DNA from: Niallia circulans NBRC 13626 | Lineage (GTDB): Bacteria > Bacillota > Bacilli > Bacillales > Cytobacillaceae | Length of the DNA stretch: 64,000 bases | Assembly: GCF_001591585.1 (NCBI RefSeq) | Contig: NZ_BCVE01000003.1 | Location: forward strand, 62,001 to 126,000 | Direction: 5' to 3' | Shown: in pieces, positions 8,567 through 18,360 of the stretch | Position numbering within the stretch: the stretch's first letter is position 1 | Layout: the number at the start of each line of letters is the position of its first letter | Made by a program: the position numbers and the translations under genes | The notes under the pieces: model-generated | The model's input: only the letters and a program-made list of their open reading frames with translations | The model's database searches: none | Told to the model about the DNA's origin: nothing

Positions 8567-9970
8567 ATGGATATGATTTTTCTATCGCGTTTGCAATTTG
8601 CTTCAACGACCATATTCCACTTTTTATTTGTTCCCATTTCTATTGGTTTAGTATTTATTATCGCAATCATGGAATCTTTTTATGTGAAAACAGGGAATGA
8701 AGAATACAAAAAAATGGCAAAGTTTTGGGGCAAATTATTTTTAATCAATTTTGTTATTGGTATTGTTACAGGAATTCTTCAAGAATTCCAGTTTGGTATG
8801 AACTGGTCTAACTATTCTCGCTTTGTTGGTGATGTATTCGGAGCACCACTTGCAATTGAGGCATTGCTCGCTTTCTTTATGGAAAGCACCTTTATTGGAC
8901 TTTGGATATTCGGCTGGGACCGTTTATCAAAAAAAGTACATTTAGCATGTATTTGGTTGACTGCATTTGGAACAACGATTTCTGCCTTCTGGATTTTAGC
9001 AGCAAACAGCTTTATGCAGCGCCCAGTGGGATTTGAAATTAATAATGGCCGCGCTGAAATGAATGATTTCTTTGCACTTATTACAAACGGCCAAGTTCTT
9101 GTTGAGTTTCCTCATACTGTGTTTGGAGCACTAGCTACTGGCGCATTTTTAGTATGTGGAATTAGTGCTATTAAATTGTTAGGCAAAAAAGATGTTGATT
9201 TCTTTAAAAAATCCTTTCAAATCGGGATTACCGTTGCATTAAGCGCTACGTTTCTAACGCTTGTTGCCGGTCATGCCCAAGCACAATTTTTAGTAGAAAC
9301 ACAGCCAATGAAAATGGCTGCTAGTGAAGGATTATGGGATGAAAGTGAAGATCCAGCACCATGGACCGTGTTTGCCAATATTGATGTAGAAAACAAACAA
9401 AATAGCGGAGAAGTAAAAATTCCTTATCTACTAAGCATCCTATCTTACAACACTTTAGATGGCAGCGTAAAAGGAATGAATGATCTGCAAGCAGAGTATG
9501 TGCAGAAATATGGAGATGGCAATTATATCCCTCCAGTTAAAACAACTTTCTGGAGTTTCCGCATCATGGTTGCAGCAGGAGTAGCAATGATTCTCCTTGG
9601 AATATATGGCGTATTTCTGGCTTGGAAGAAGAAATTAGTTGCTAAACCTAATAAATGGTTCTACCGTTTCATGATTGCAGGAATTTCCTTACCATTTATC
9701 GCTAATACCTCTGGATGGATTATGACAGAGATTGGCAGACAGCCATGGACTGTTTTTGGATTAATGACAACAGAAGATAGTATTTCCCCAAGTGTTTCAG
9801 CTGGGCAAGTATTATTCTCTATTATTGCATTTTGTACCATCTACGCGATATTAGGTGCTATCATGGTTTATTTATATGTAAAAGTTATTAAAAAAGGGCC
9901 ATATTTGATGGAAAAAGAAGATACAAAAGTAACGAATGACCCGTTTGCGAAGGAGGGTTTCCATGCTTGA
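8567..9970 (+). CDS. cydA: cytochrome bd ubiquinol/menaquinol oxidase subunit I
   Basis: 467 residues. The N-terminus MDMIFLSRLQFASTTIFHFLFVP is classic CydA and His18 is the heme ligand. GRQPWTVFG and GWIMTEIGRQPW near residue 380 are conserved around the quinol site and heme ligands. The Q-loop is short, as in Bacillus. The protein is integral, with about nine membrane segments, and reduces O2 to water with menaquinol electrons without pumping protons. I start at ATG 8567, behind AAAGGAGGAG (8551-8560), not at the upstream ATG 8477. It is first in a cydA-B-D-C operon. Confidence 0.95.
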   Translation: MDMIFLSRLQFASTTIFHFLFVPISIGLVFIIAIMESFYVKTGNEEYKKMAKFWGKLFLINFVIGIVTGILQEFQFGMNWSNYSRFVGDVFGAPLAIEALLAFFMESTFIGLWIFGWDRLSKKVHLACIWLTAFGTTISAFWILAANSFMQRPVGFEINNGRAEMNDFFALITNGQVLVEFPHTVFGALATGAFLVCGISAIKLLGKKDVDFFKKSFQIGITVALSATFLTLVAGHAQAQFLVETQPMKMAASEGLWDESEDPAPWTVFANIDVENKQNSGEVKIPYLLSILSYNTLDGSVKGMNDLQAEYVQKYGDGNYIPPVKTTFWSFRIMVAAGVAMILLGIYGVFLAWKKKLVAKPNKWFYRFMIAGISLPFIANTSGWIMTEIGRQPWTVFGLMTTEDSISPSVSAGQVLFSIIAFCTIYAILGAIMVYLYVKVIKKGPYLMEKEDTKVTNDPFAKEGFHA

Positions 9971-10979
9971 GTTAAATGTTCTTTGGTTTATCTTAGTCGC
10001 TGTTTTGTTTATTGGATTCTTCTTTTTAGAAGGTTTTGATTTTGGAGTTGGAATGTCAACAAAGCTTTTAGCAAGAAATGATATGGAAAAACGAATACTC
10101 ATTAATTCTATTGGTCCTTACTGGGATGCAAATGAAGTGTGGTTAATTACTGCAGGGGGCGCCATGTTCGCCGCTTTCCCTCATTGGTATGCTACAATGT
10201 TCAGCGGATTTTATACACCGCTTGTAGTTGTTTTATTAGCGTTAATCGTTCGGGCAACAGGATTTGAATTCCGTGCAAAAGATAGCCACCCTGCATGGAA
10301 AAAGGCATGGGATCTGTGTATTTTCTTAGGAAGCTTCCTTCCTCCTTTATTATTTGGCGTTGTTTTTGCTTGTTTTATGCAAGGACTGCCAATTGATAAA
10401 AATATGGAATTAAAGGCTGGCTTCTTTGATGTTGTAAACTATTATACATTAACCGGCGGGCTTACAGTATTAGTCCTTTGCCTTGTGCATGGACTAGTAT
10501 TTACTACCTTACGTACCGTTGGAGACTTACGAGAAAGAGCAAGAAATTTAGCACAAAAGCTTTTGCCTTTATTAGGTATCTTATTATCGTTATTTTCCGA
10601 ATTAACTTATATTAAAACAGATATTTTCCAAGAACGTGGCTTAATCCTTTCCTTTATCTTCTCATTAGGGGTTATTGCCTTTGTTGTTGGGGGATTCTTT
10701 ATCTCTCGAAAAATGGATGGATGGGCTTTCGGGATGACTGGTGCCATTATCGCCTTATCTTTTGCTTCCATTTTCATCGGCTTATTCCCTAGAGTAATGG
10801 TTAGCTCAATAAGTGATGCATATAGTTTAACCATTCAAAATGCAGCTTCCGGTCACTATTCTTTAAAAGTGATGACAATTGTAGCCCTAACGCTTCTGCC
10901 ATTTGTTCTTGGCTATCAGATTTGGAGCTATATTGTGTTCCGGAAACGTATTACTGAGAAGTCTCATTTAGAATACTAA
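9963..10979 (+). CDS. cydB: cytochrome bd oxidase subunit II
   Basis: 338 residues, with conserved N-terminal FFLEGFDFGVGM and GPYWDANEVWLITAGGAMFAAFPHWYA. Membrane subunit that pairs with CydA. Start ATG 9963 overlaps the end of cydA by 8 bases and has GGAGGG (9953-9958) inside cydA; the longer frame from 9936 was rejected. Its stop overlaps the first base of the next gene, so translation is probably coupled through the operon. Confidence 0.95.
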   Translation: MLELNVLWFILVAVLFIGFFFLEGFDFGVGMSTKLLARNDMEKRILINSIGPYWDANEVWLITAGGAMFAAFPHWYATMFSGFYTPLVVVLLALIVRATGFEFRAKDSHPAWKKAWDLCIFLGSFLPPLLFGVVFACFMQGLPIDKNMELKAGFFDVVNYYTLTGGLTVLVLCLVHGLVFTTLRTVGDLRERARNLAQKLLPLLGILLSLFSELTYIKTDIFQERGLILSFIFSLGVIAFVVGGFFISRKMDGWAFGMTGAIIALSFASIFIGLFPRVMVSSISDAYSLTIQNAASGHYSLKVMTIVALTLLPFVLGYQIWSYIVFRKRITEKSHLEY

Positions 10980-12679
10980 TGGATAAAAATCTTTTAAAAC
11001 TTACTGGGATCAAGCCGATTCTCGCAACTATAGGAATATTAACCATTGTGGAAGGAGCTGCTATTATTCTGCAGGCCAAATGGCTTGCAGAAATAATAGC
11101 CTCTTTATATAACGGAGAAAACTATCAAGAGCAATATGTAAAGATCATATTGTTCTTATTAGCTTTTTTAGGGAGGCATTTTTTACACACTATCCAACAA
11201 AATATCGCTGCAGCATTTGCTGAAAAAACGAGTAAAGAGCTTCGTCTTCAGTTAATGCAAAAACTATTTGAATTAGGTCCTAAGTACACCAAGAAACAAG
11301 GAAGCGGAAACATTGCTACACTTGTCCTTGAAGGGATTAGTCAATATAGAACATATTTAGAGCTTTTTCTACCAAGAATGCTGGCTACAGGAATAGTTCC
11401 AGGCATGATTATTCTATATGTATTTTGGAATGATTGGCTATCAGGTGTAATCTTAACAGTTACAATGCCGATTTTAATCGGATTTCTAATACTTGTGGGC
11501 ATGGCAGCTAGCAGCCAAATGAATCGACAGCTTGCCACCTACAAAATCTTATCTAATCACTTTTTGGATTCTTTAAGAGGACTAGACACACTGAAGTTTC
11601 TAGGTAGAAGCAAACAGCATAGCGGAAATATCGAAAAGGTAAGTGAACAATATCGCGGGGCAACGATGAAAACATTGCGATTAGCCTTCTTATCCTCCTT
11701 TTCTTTAGACTTCTTTACCTCTCTTTCCGTTGCAGTGGTGGCAGTAAACTTAGGATTACGCTTAATAAATGGTGATTTAGTTTTATTACCTGCCTTGATG
11801 ATTCTTATTTTGGCACCAGAATTTTTCCTGCCTGTTCGAATGGTCGGAGCTGATTATCACGCAACATTAGACGGAAAAGAAGCTGGGGATGCAATCCAAA
11901 CGATTATCCAAACCCAAAAATCTGCCAAAATGACTGGACAGTCTATTTCTTTAGGTACAAAGCCTTCCTTAACGTTTGACCATGTTACCTTTCAGCATCA
12001 TCCCGAGGAAAAAGCAACCTTAAAGGACCTTTCCTTTATGATTGATGGCTATAAAAAAATTGGCATTGTCGGTGAAAGTGGCGCGGGGAAGTCTACGCTT
12101 ATTGACCTCCTAAGCGGTTTTTCTCAACATTGTGCGGGGAGCATTTCTGTAAATAGTGTGTCTTTACCTAGCCTTATGACAGAGGAATGGAGACAGCTGA
12201 CTACGTATATTCCGCAATCTCCTTATATCTTTAGCATGACATTACGAGAAAATATCTCCTTTTACCAGCCAGATGCTGCCGACGAGGAAATTATCCAAGC
12301 ATTAAAAGCAACTGGTCTATACGACATTTTTACTACTTTTCCTAATGGTCTAGATGAATTATTAGGAGATGGAGGAAGAAACTTAAGTGGCGGGCAGGAA
12401 CAAAGAATTGCTTTGGCACGAGCATTCTTAACCAATCGAAAAATCATGCTGTTAGATGAGCCAACCTCTCATTTAGATATTGAAACGGAGTTCGAATTAA
12501 AAGAAACGATGCTACCTTTATTTAATGAGAAACTAGTATTCCTTGCAACCCATCGTCTTCATTGGATGAAAGAGATGGATTCAATTATCGTCATGGATCA
12601 AGGCACTATTGTAGAATCAGGCACACATGAAGAGCTAGTCGCAGCAAAGGGCTTTTATTATAAGCTATTACAACAGTAA
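10979..12679 (+). CDS. cydD: thiol reductant ABC exporter, CydD-type subunit (called CydC in B. subtilis)
   Basis: 566 residues: an N-terminal six-helix ABC exporter domain, then an ATPase with Walker A GESGAGKST near residue 365, signature LSGGQEQR near 470, and Walker B IMLLDEP. With the next gene it forms the heterodimeric exporter needed for cytochrome bd assembly, moving glutathione/cysteine (or here probably cysteine or bacillithiol) to the outside. ATG 10979 overlaps the cydB stop by one base. The order cydABDC/cydABCD is the same as B. subtilis, where the first ABC gene is named cydC. Confidence 0.88.
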   Translation: MDKNLLKLTGIKPILATIGILTIVEGAAIILQAKWLAEIIASLYNGENYQEQYVKIILFLLAFLGRHFLHTIQQNIAAAFAEKTSKELRLQLMQKLFELGPKYTKKQGSGNIATLVLEGISQYRTYLELFLPRMLATGIVPGMIILYVFWNDWLSGVILTVTMPILIGFLILVGMAASSQMNRQLATYKILSNHFLDSLRGLDTLKFLGRSKQHSGNIEKVSEQYRGATMKTLRLAFLSSFSLDFFTSLSVAVVAVNLGLRLINGDLVLLPALMILILAPEFFLPVRMVGADYHATLDGKEAGDAIQTIIQTQKSAKMTGQSISLGTKPSLTFDHVTFQHHPEEKATLKDLSFMIDGYKKIGIVGESGAGKSTLIDLLSGFSQHCAGSISVNSVSLPSLMTEEWRQLTTYIPQSPYIFSMTLRENISFYQPDAADEEIIQALKATGLYDIFTTFPNGLDELLGDGGRNLSGGQEQRIALARAFLTNRKIMLLDEPTSHLDIETEFELKETMLPLFNEKLVFLATHRLHWMKEMDSIIVMDQGTIVESGTHEELVAAKGFYYKLLQQ

Positions 12680-12696
12680 GGAGGATGACTCTAAAA

Positions 12697-14418
12697 ATGA
12701 ATGAAAACAAATGGATTTCTCCATTTCTGAAAGCAAATAGTGGCCGAATTGTCTTAATTCTTTTCTTGAGTGTCCTAGCTTTACTTACAGCTGCGATGCT
12801 CACCTTTACTTCTGGCTTTCTTATTTCTAAATCAGCCATTCCAGTCGAAAATATATTAATGGTTTATGTACCAATTGTTGGCGTAAGAACCTTTGGTATC
12901 AGCCGGGCTGTATTTAGCTATTTGGAAAAATTAGCTGGTCATCATACAGTTCTGCGCATTTTATCGAAAATGCGGATGAAGCTATATCAAATTTTAGAAC
13001 CACAAGCTTTGTTTTTAAAAAGCAGATTTAAAGTTGGCGATATGCTAGGGATTCTTTCTGATGACATTGAAAAACTGCAAAATATATATTTACGGACCAT
13101 TTTCCCAACCTTTGCAACCTCTGTTTTATATATTATAGTGGTATGTGCTATTGGAATATTGGATATTCCTTTCGCCATTCTCATGGCAATTTATTTAGGT
13201 CTATTATTATTCGTCTTTCCTATTCTTTCTTTAGTGCTCATGCGCAAAAACCAAAGAGAATTTAAACAAAGAAGAAACGGGCTATATCAAAAATTAACGG
13301 ATAGTATTTTAGGCATTAGCGACTGGGTTATCAGCGGTCGGTCGAAAGGCTTTATAGAGGAATATGAAAAAGAGGAAGCGATTGTTGCGCAACTCAACTA
13401 TAAGCTTGTTCAATTTACTCGTTGGCGCAACTTTGCTTCCCAAGCAGTTGCGGCATTGATTATCCTTTCTCTCATTTTCTGGTCTAGTAAGCAATATATC
13501 GATGGCGCTATTCCTGTTACATTAATTGCTGCTATTATTCTAGTTGCCTTGCCAATCCTGGACGCTTTTCTAGTCGTTTCTGATGCATTTGAAAAGCTGC
13601 CAGCCTACCAAGACTCGTTGGATAGACTTAATAAACTGAATGTTCCTGAACAGAAAAACGAAAGAGTTCGTCCAATCATAGACACCGATATAGTCGATAT
13701 TCAAGTTGATCAAATTACTTATCAGTATGAGAAAGAACAAACCTCATCCCTATCTAATGTTAGTTTAGATATTCCACAAGGGAAAAAAATTGCCATCATC
13801 GGTCGTAGCGGTGCTGGTAAATCAACCTTACTGAAATTGATTCAAGGAGTAATCCAGCCAACAACAGGAAGAGTCACCTATAATGGAGAGACATCGGCTT
13901 CGTTTCATGCAGACACTTCTTCGATTATATCTGTGCTCAATCAAACACCTCACCTCTTTGCAACAACGTTACGAAATAATATTTTACTAGGGGTAGAAGA
14001 AGCATCGGATAAAGAACTAATAAAAGCGATTAAATCGGCTCAATTAGAGGAGTTAGTTTCATCCTTGCCAAATGGGTTGGATACTTTTATGGAGGAAACA
14101 GGCCAACGTTTTTCTGGCGGAGAGAGACAAAGAGTAGCACTAGCCAGAATATTGCTCCAAAAGACTCCTATTGTTATTATGGATGAACCAAATGCCAGTC
14201 TTGACCCAAAAACAGAAAAAGCATTACTTAAAACAATCTTTACAACATTGGAAGGAAAAACAATGATCTGGATTACCCATCATCTTGTAGGTGTAGAAGA
14301 GATGGATGAAATTATCTTTATGGATCAAGGAGAGATCGTTCTGAGAGGAAGCCATCAAGAACTGCTAGCTACAAGCAGCCGCTACCAGCAATTATATGCA
14401 TTAGATCATCCAGAATGA
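12697..14418 (+). CDS. cydC: thiol reductant ABC exporter, CydC-type subunit (called CydD in B. subtilis)
   Basis: 573 residues with fused membrane and ATPase domains; Walker A GRSGAGKST near residue 370, signature FSGGERQR near 475, Walker B IVIMDEPNASLD. Half of the CydDC heterodimer. The AAGGAGG at 12678-12684 decides the start: ATG 12697 (12 bases downstream) rather than ATG 12685, which abuts the ribosome binding site. It is last in the cyd operon; a hairpin follows. Confidence 0.88.
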   Translation: MNENKWISPFLKANSGRIVLILFLSVLALLTAAMLTFTSGFLISKSAIPVENILMVYVPIVGVRTFGISRAVFSYLEKLAGHHTVLRILSKMRMKLYQILEPQALFLKSRFKVGDMLGILSDDIEKLQNIYLRTIFPTFATSVLYIIVVCAIGILDIPFAILMAIYLGLLLFVFPILSLVLMRKNQREFKQRRNGLYQKLTDSILGISDWVISGRSKGFIEEYEKEEAIVAQLNYKLVQFTRWRNFASQAVAALIILSLIFWSSKQYIDGAIPVTLIAAIILVALPILDAFLVVSDAFEKLPAYQDSLDRLNKLNVPEQKNERVRPIIDTDIVDIQVDQITYQYEKEQTSSLSNVSLDIPQGKKIAIIGRSGAGKSTLLKLIQGVIQPTTGRVTYNGETSASFHADTSSIISVLNQTPHLFATTLRNNILLGVEEASDKELIKAIKSAQLEELVSSLPNGLDTFMEETGQRFSGGERQRVALARILLQKTPIVIMDEPNASLDPKTEKALLKTIFTTLEGKTMIWITHHLVGVEEMDEIIFMDQGEIVLRGSHQELLATSSRYQQLYALDHPE

Positions 14419-14439
14419 ATCCGATAATAGGCGAGTCTT

Positions 14440-14472
14440 CATTAAAGAAGGCCGCCTTAATGTTTTATTTGT
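14440..14472 (+). terminator. probable terminator of the cyd operon
   Basis: CATT-(bulge)-AAGG-CCG-CCTT-AATG at 14440-14462 followed by TTTTATTTGTTT. The stem is short and bulged. A second hairpin, AAAGAGC/GCTCTTT (14502-14526), lies between here and the converging gene and has no T-run. Confidence 0.45.
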
Positions 14473-14565
14473 TTCGGTTCTTCCTCTGTTACCTTTTCGC
14501 AAAAGAGCCTTTGAGGATAGCTCTTTACTAAGACATGTTGAACGGCCTGCCCTGCTCTTAAAAAT

Positions 14566-15042
14566 TTAATGAATTACATCTTCTACTCTTGCTTCTGTAA
14601 CTTGGATCAAATTGTTAACTGCCAATTCAATTTGAACACCAATCTTCCCTCCACTAACAATAATCGTGGATTGCTTGTTCACACTCTCATCCAAGATTGT
14701 CTCATACTTTTTCTTCATGCCGATTGGTGAACACCCACCCCGAATATAACCAGTTGTTTTTTGAATATCCTTTACGGCAATCATTTCTAGCTTTTTTGCA
14801 TTGACTACTTTTGCTGCCTTTTTTAAATCAAGCTCTGCTTCAACAGGGATAACAAATACATAAATTCCATTCCCCGTATCTTTCACCACAAGTGTTTTAT
14901 ACACCATTTCGATTTCTTTACCAATCTTACCCGCAACGGATATACCGTCCATTTTCCCATCTTTATTTTCATAGGTATGTACACTGTAGGAAATCTTTTC
15001 GGCATCCAAAATGCGCATTGCATTTGTTTTGGTAATAGCCAT
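14566..15042 (-). CDS. YbaK/EbsC-type Cys-tRNA(Pro) deacylase
   Basis: 158 residues from ATG 15042; AGGAAAGGAAG lies 11 bases upstream, while the longer frame would use a GTG at 15069 within that site. YbaK/ProX-like editing domain: N-terminal TNAMRILD, VYKTLVV, FVIPVEAELDLKKAAK, GYIRGGCSPIGMKK with the conserved GGxSP-like loop (here GGCSP). The family hydrolyses mis-charged Cys-tRNA(Pro) in trans. It is single and converges on the cyd operon. Confidence 0.85.
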   Translation of the reverse strand: MAITKTNAMRILDAEKISYSVHTYENKDGKMDGISVAGKIGKEIEMVYKTLVVKDTGNGIYVFVIPVEAELDLKKAAKVVNAKKLEMIAVKDIQKTTGYIRGGCSPIGMKKKYETILDESVNKQSTIIVSGGKIGVQIELAVNNLIQVTEARVEDVIH

Positions 15043-15197
15043 AGCTATATACACTTCCTTTCCTAACACTGGTAATTTTTCTCTAATTAAACCATATCAT
15101 ATCGTTACCCAAAATGAATATTAATTATTTCAGAACCAAAGCCCCATATTCTTCATATAGTATGGAAAGTAGAAATCGACTTGCTGGGAGGAATAAA

Positions 15198-15920
15198 ATG
15201 AAACCGACCTATCAAGATGCCCTTGCCTATTTCGGGGTGAGCGGTGCACATCCAGGTGGCTTAACATTAACAAAGTTCTTATTGGAACAAGAAAAAATTA
15301 CGACCCATACAACATTACTTGATGGCGGCTGCGGCACTGGCCAAACTTCAGCTTATATAAAAAAGAACTACCCCTGTGCTGTCACAAGTATTGACTATCA
15401 TCCTACAATGGTGCAAAGAGCAAAAGAACGATTTAAAAAAGAAAATCTGTCGATTCAATTAGTGCAAGGAAGCCTAGAAAAGATGCCCTTTCCTTCCAAC
15501 AGCTTTGACATCATTTTAATAGAATCTGTACTAATTTTCACTAATTGCAGAAATTCCCTTGCCGAAATTAAAAGAGTGCTCAAGCCAGGCGGCATCCTAC
15601 TGTTATTAGAAATGACTGCGGAAAGAAGTCTCCATGCAATAGAACATCAGAATATGTGTGAAGTTTATGGCATTGAAAAGGTCTATACAGAAAAAGAATG
15701 GATAGATTTAATGAAGGAAGCGGGTTTTCCCAAAGTAGAAATAAAACTTGGACACTCTGTTTTTTCCCATATGATGACGGGAATGGAAAAGGAAGATGAA
15801 GCAATTGATAGAACCGTACCAACGAATGTCCAATTAGAAGGTAAATTGATGGACCATTCCTATATTCTTTATACTTACGGGGATATAATCGGCTACCGAG
15901 TATATAGAGCTAGTTTGTAA
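15198..15920 (+). CDS. class I SAM-dependent methyltransferase
   Basis: 240 residues from ATG 15198 behind GGGAGGAA; an upstream in-frame ATG at 15114 has no ribosome binding site. SAM motif I is LDGGCGTGQT near residue 40; motif II acidic residue is in TSIDYHPTMV, and the motif around FDIILIESVLIF is post-II. Methyltransf_11 type, with the N-terminal GVSGAHPGGLTLTK shared with B. subtilis YodH-like proteins. The substrate is unknown. It diverges from the YbaK-like gene and converges with the flavoprotein gene. Confidence 0.8.
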   Translation: MKPTYQDALAYFGVSGAHPGGLTLTKFLLEQEKITTHTTLLDGGCGTGQTSAYIKKNYPCAVTSIDYHPTMVQRAKERFKKENLSIQLVQGSLEKMPFPSNSFDIILIESVLIFTNCRNSLAEIKRVLKPGGILLLLEMTAERSLHAIEHQNMCEVYGIEKVYTEKEWIDLMKEAGFPKVEIKLGHSVFSHMMTGMEKEDEAIDRTVPTNVQLEGKLMDHSYILYTYGDIIGYRVYRASL

Positions 15921-15968
15921 AAAAAGAGGCTCTCAGTGGATTAGCCTCCATTTGAGAAACCTCTTTTT
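15921..15968. terminator. bidirectional terminator
   Basis: AAAAAGAGG (15921-15929) pairs with CCTCTTTTT (15960-15968), with an inner TCTCA/TGAGA stem. A and T runs on both sides fit termination of both convergent genes. Confidence 0.8.
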
Positions 15969-15975
15969 ATTATTT

Positions 15976-16878
15976 TCAGCTGTCCTTTAGTAAAGCTTTA
16001 TGAATCCATATAGCTGCTTGCGATCCTTCTCCCATTGCGATTGTAACCTGTTCCGAATGAGCCACAACATCACCTGCTGCCCAGACGCCATCTATATTAG
16101 TCATTTTCGTACGCGCATTCACGATAATATGATTATTCTCCATTATCTCGACTCCTAAAGGCACTGCTAAATCTGACTTTACTTTATTCCCGCCAAATGC
16201 AATAAAACTATGCTTTGTCTCGAGCATCTTTCCATTTTCCAATACATACCCTTTGATTTGGGAATCATCTGCTAATACTCGATCTATTCTCTCTGTATAA
16301 ACGGAAATTCCACTATCACTTAATTGTCTAGCCAGCTTTTCGCAAGTAGTCTCTCCACCATGATTAATATACGTAATATCGCTTGTCCAATACAACAAAG
16401 TAAGGGCCATATTTGCCCCAACATTTCCATTTCCAATCACTATTGTTTTTTTATCCTTTACTTCATATCCATCACAATCCGGACATAAGTATACGCTGAT
16501 TCCCAGACAAGGGTACAATTCGGCAAATGGGGGAATATTATCCATAACACCTGTTGCAAGGAGAATTTTCCGAGATTGAAACAGACCCTTTTCAGTTGCT
16601 GCCGTAAAATGCCCCTCTTCCTTTTTTAAAGAAGTAACGGTACTCTTAAGAAACTCTACCCCAAGGCTTTCTGCCTGTTTCCTTCCTAAACTCCGCAATT
16701 CTGAGCCCCTGATTCCATTAGGATATCCTAAAATATTATGGTAGCTTTTACATATCGTAGATCGACCATCCTCTGCATCAATAATCAGCACATCATGATT
16801 ATATCTTCCTAATTGAATCGCTGCCTGCAATCCCGCTATGCCACCGCCTATAATAATGCAATCAAGAATTTTGGTCAT
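15976..16878 (-). CDS. thioredoxin-reductase-like FAD/NAD(P) oxidoreductase with a CPDC motif
   Basis: 300 residues. FAD motif IIIGGGIAGLQAA at 8-20, NAD(P) motif GNGNVGANMA at 149-158, and C-terminal FAD motif GVWAAGDVV. The redox motif is CPDC (132-135), at the place where TrxB has CATC, so disulfide chemistry is retained. The HRRxxxR segment that binds NADPH in TrxB is absent (NHGGETT there), and so is GGG-SA at the nucleotide fold. It therefore belongs to the TrxR-like group (as in gliotoxin-type or AhpF-like reductases), not TrxB itself. Start ATG 16878 has AGAAGGG upstream. A perfect 14-bp palindrome lies 80 bases before it. Confidence 0.8.
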   Translation of the reverse strand: MTKILDCIIIGGGIAGLQAAIQLGRYNHDVLIIDAEDGRSTICKSYHNILGYPNGIRGSELRSLGRKQAESLGVEFLKSTVTSLKKEEGHFTAATEKGLFQSRKILLATGVMDNIPPFAELYPCLGISVYLCPDCDGYEVKDKKTIVIGNGNVGANMALTLLYWTSDITYINHGGETTCEKLARQLSDSGISVYTERIDRVLADDSQIKGYVLENGKMLETKHSFIAFGGNKVKSDLAVPLGVEIMENNHIIVNARTKMTNIDGVWAAGDVVAHSEQVTIAMGEGSQAAIWIHKALLKDS

Positions 16879-16957
16879 CTTTTTCCCTTCTTTCTTTTAG
16901 TCAAGCCAGTTTCTTTAGTTTTTACGAGGAGACAATTCTTATTCTTCCAAAATACTA

Positions 16958-16971
16958 TCCGCTATAGCGGA
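16958..16971. promoter_or_regulatory. perfect 14-bp palindrome upstream of the flavoprotein gene
   Basis: TCCGCTATAGCGGA is fully self-complementary and GC-richer than its surroundings. It lies between the 5' end of the flavoprotein gene and the terminator of the GH4 gene. An operator for a dimeric regulator is the likely reading; the regulator is not apparent. Confidence 0.45.
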
Positions 16972-16977
16972 ATAAAA

Positions 16978-17019
16978 AAATGGCTATGTATTACGGGATT
17001 CCCGAATACATAGCCATTT
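16978..17019 (-). terminator. terminator of the GH4 gene
   Basis: A long stem, ATGGCTATGTATT with its complement plus CGGG/CCCG, loop ATT, followed on the minus strand by T7. It begins 10 bases after the stop at 17029. Confidence 0.9.
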
Positions 17020-17028
17020 AATCTTATC

Positions 17029-18360
17029 TTATGAAGATATTACTTCTTCTTTGAAAAATTGCGGTAAGTGCTCTTTATGTGCTTCTAGCATTTCATCCAA
17101 AATTTGTTTTGCCACTTTGTCTGACGGCAACAACGGATTAATCGTCATAGCTAATAATGCGGTATGATAACTTCCTGTAACTGCCGCTTCTGCCGCCACT
17201 CTTTCAAAGGACTTAATTTGTTGAACAAGTCCGCGAACTGCAACAGGCAGATCACCGATCGCAATCGGTTTTGGTCCGTCTTTTGTGATAATACTGCTAA
17301 TTTCTACAGCTGATTCATTTGGAATGCTTGCAATAGCTCCATTATTTATTGTATTGACAGGCTGAATATCTCTTCTGTCATTGTACATAGAATCAATTAA
17401 GCTGCAAGCTGCATCACTATAATAAGCACCACCTCTTTTTTCTAGCTGCGGCGGTTTTTTATCTAAGTTTTCATCCTTATAAAGTTCAAACAGCTCTTTT
17501 TCTAATTGCTGAACGACTTCAGCACGTGTACCTTGTTCTGCTGCTTCCTCCAACTCATTTTGCAGCATTTCTGCTTGCTTATAATAATAACGGTGATATC
17601 CACAAGGAATAACTCCTAATGCTTTAATAAAGTCTGGCTCCCAGTCAATAGCAGCAATATTCCTCATCGTATCACTTTTATGCTTCGACATTTTCTCTAA
17701 AAAGTCTGGCGTAATGTTCTTCCCATCTAAATATACATTTAACCCAAATACCATATGGTTCAAGCCAGCAAAGTCAACATGCACACGACTAGATTCTACT
17801 TCTAACAGCTTAGCGATACCCATTTGAATAGAAATCGGTACATTACATAGCCCGACAATCTTCTTCCAATTACTATGACGAAGAACAGCTTCTGTTACCA
17901 TTCCAGCTGGGTTTGTAAAGTTAATGAGCCAAGCGTTTGGACACAGCTCTTCCATATCCTTTACAATATCTAAAATGATAGGAATGGTTCTTAATCCTTT
18001 AAACAGCCCTCCTGGACCATTCGTTTCTTGCCCAATCACATTATACTTTAGAGGGATTCTTTCATCTTTAGCACGTGCAGCTAGTAGGCCAACTCGAAAT
18101 TGAGTTGTAACAAAATCTGCATCCTTAAGCGCTTCTCTTCGGTCTAGAGTTAAGTGAATTTCAATTGGTAAACCCGCTTTCTTCACCATTCTCTTCGCTA
18201 GATTTCCAACAATATTAAGCTTTTCTTCTCCTTCAGGAATATCTACTAACCATAGTTCCCGCACAGGTAATGAATCATATCTCTTAATAAACCCTTCCAC
18301 TAATTCAGGTGTGTAGCTTGACCCACCGCCGATAGTAACAATTTTAATCCCTTTTCCCAT
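17029..18360 (-). CDS. GH4 6-phospho-beta-glucosidase (LicH/CelF/ChbF type), stand-alone copy
   Basis: 443 residues. The Rossmann N-terminus IVTIGGGSSYTPEL, then NFTNPAG, LCNVP (metal-ligand Cys) and DFAGLNHM (metal-ligand His region) identify family GH4, which uses NAD+ and Mn2+ to split 6-phospho-glycosides by a redox/elimination route. It is a close paralogue of the GH4 gene at 26886-28223, with long identical stretches, but has no PTS genes next to it. ATG 18360 is preceded by AAGGCG. Two inverted repeats at 18504-18537 may be its operators. Substrate choice among cellobiose, chitobiose and lichenan phosphates is open. Confidence 0.88.
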   Translation of the reverse strand: MGKGIKIVTIGGGSSYTPELVEGFIKRYDSLPVRELWLVDIPEGEEKLNIVGNLAKRMVKKAGLPIEIHLTLDRREALKDADFVTTQFRVGLLAARAKDERIPLKYNVIGQETNGPGGLFKGLRTIPIILDIVKDMEELCPNAWLINFTNPAGMVTEAVLRHSNWKKIVGLCNVPISIQMGIAKLLEVESSRVHVDFAGLNHMVFGLNVYLDGKNITPDFLEKMSKHKSDTMRNIAAIDWEPDFIKALGVIPCGYHRYYYKQAEMLQNELEEAAEQGTRAEVVQQLEKELFELYKDENLDKKPPQLEKRGGAYYSDAACSLIDSMYNDRRDIQPVNTINNGAIASIPNESAVEISSIITKDGPKPIAIGDLPVAVRGLVQQIKSFERVAAEAAVTGSYHTALLAMTINPLLPSDKVAKQILDEMLEAHKEHLPQFFKEEVISS

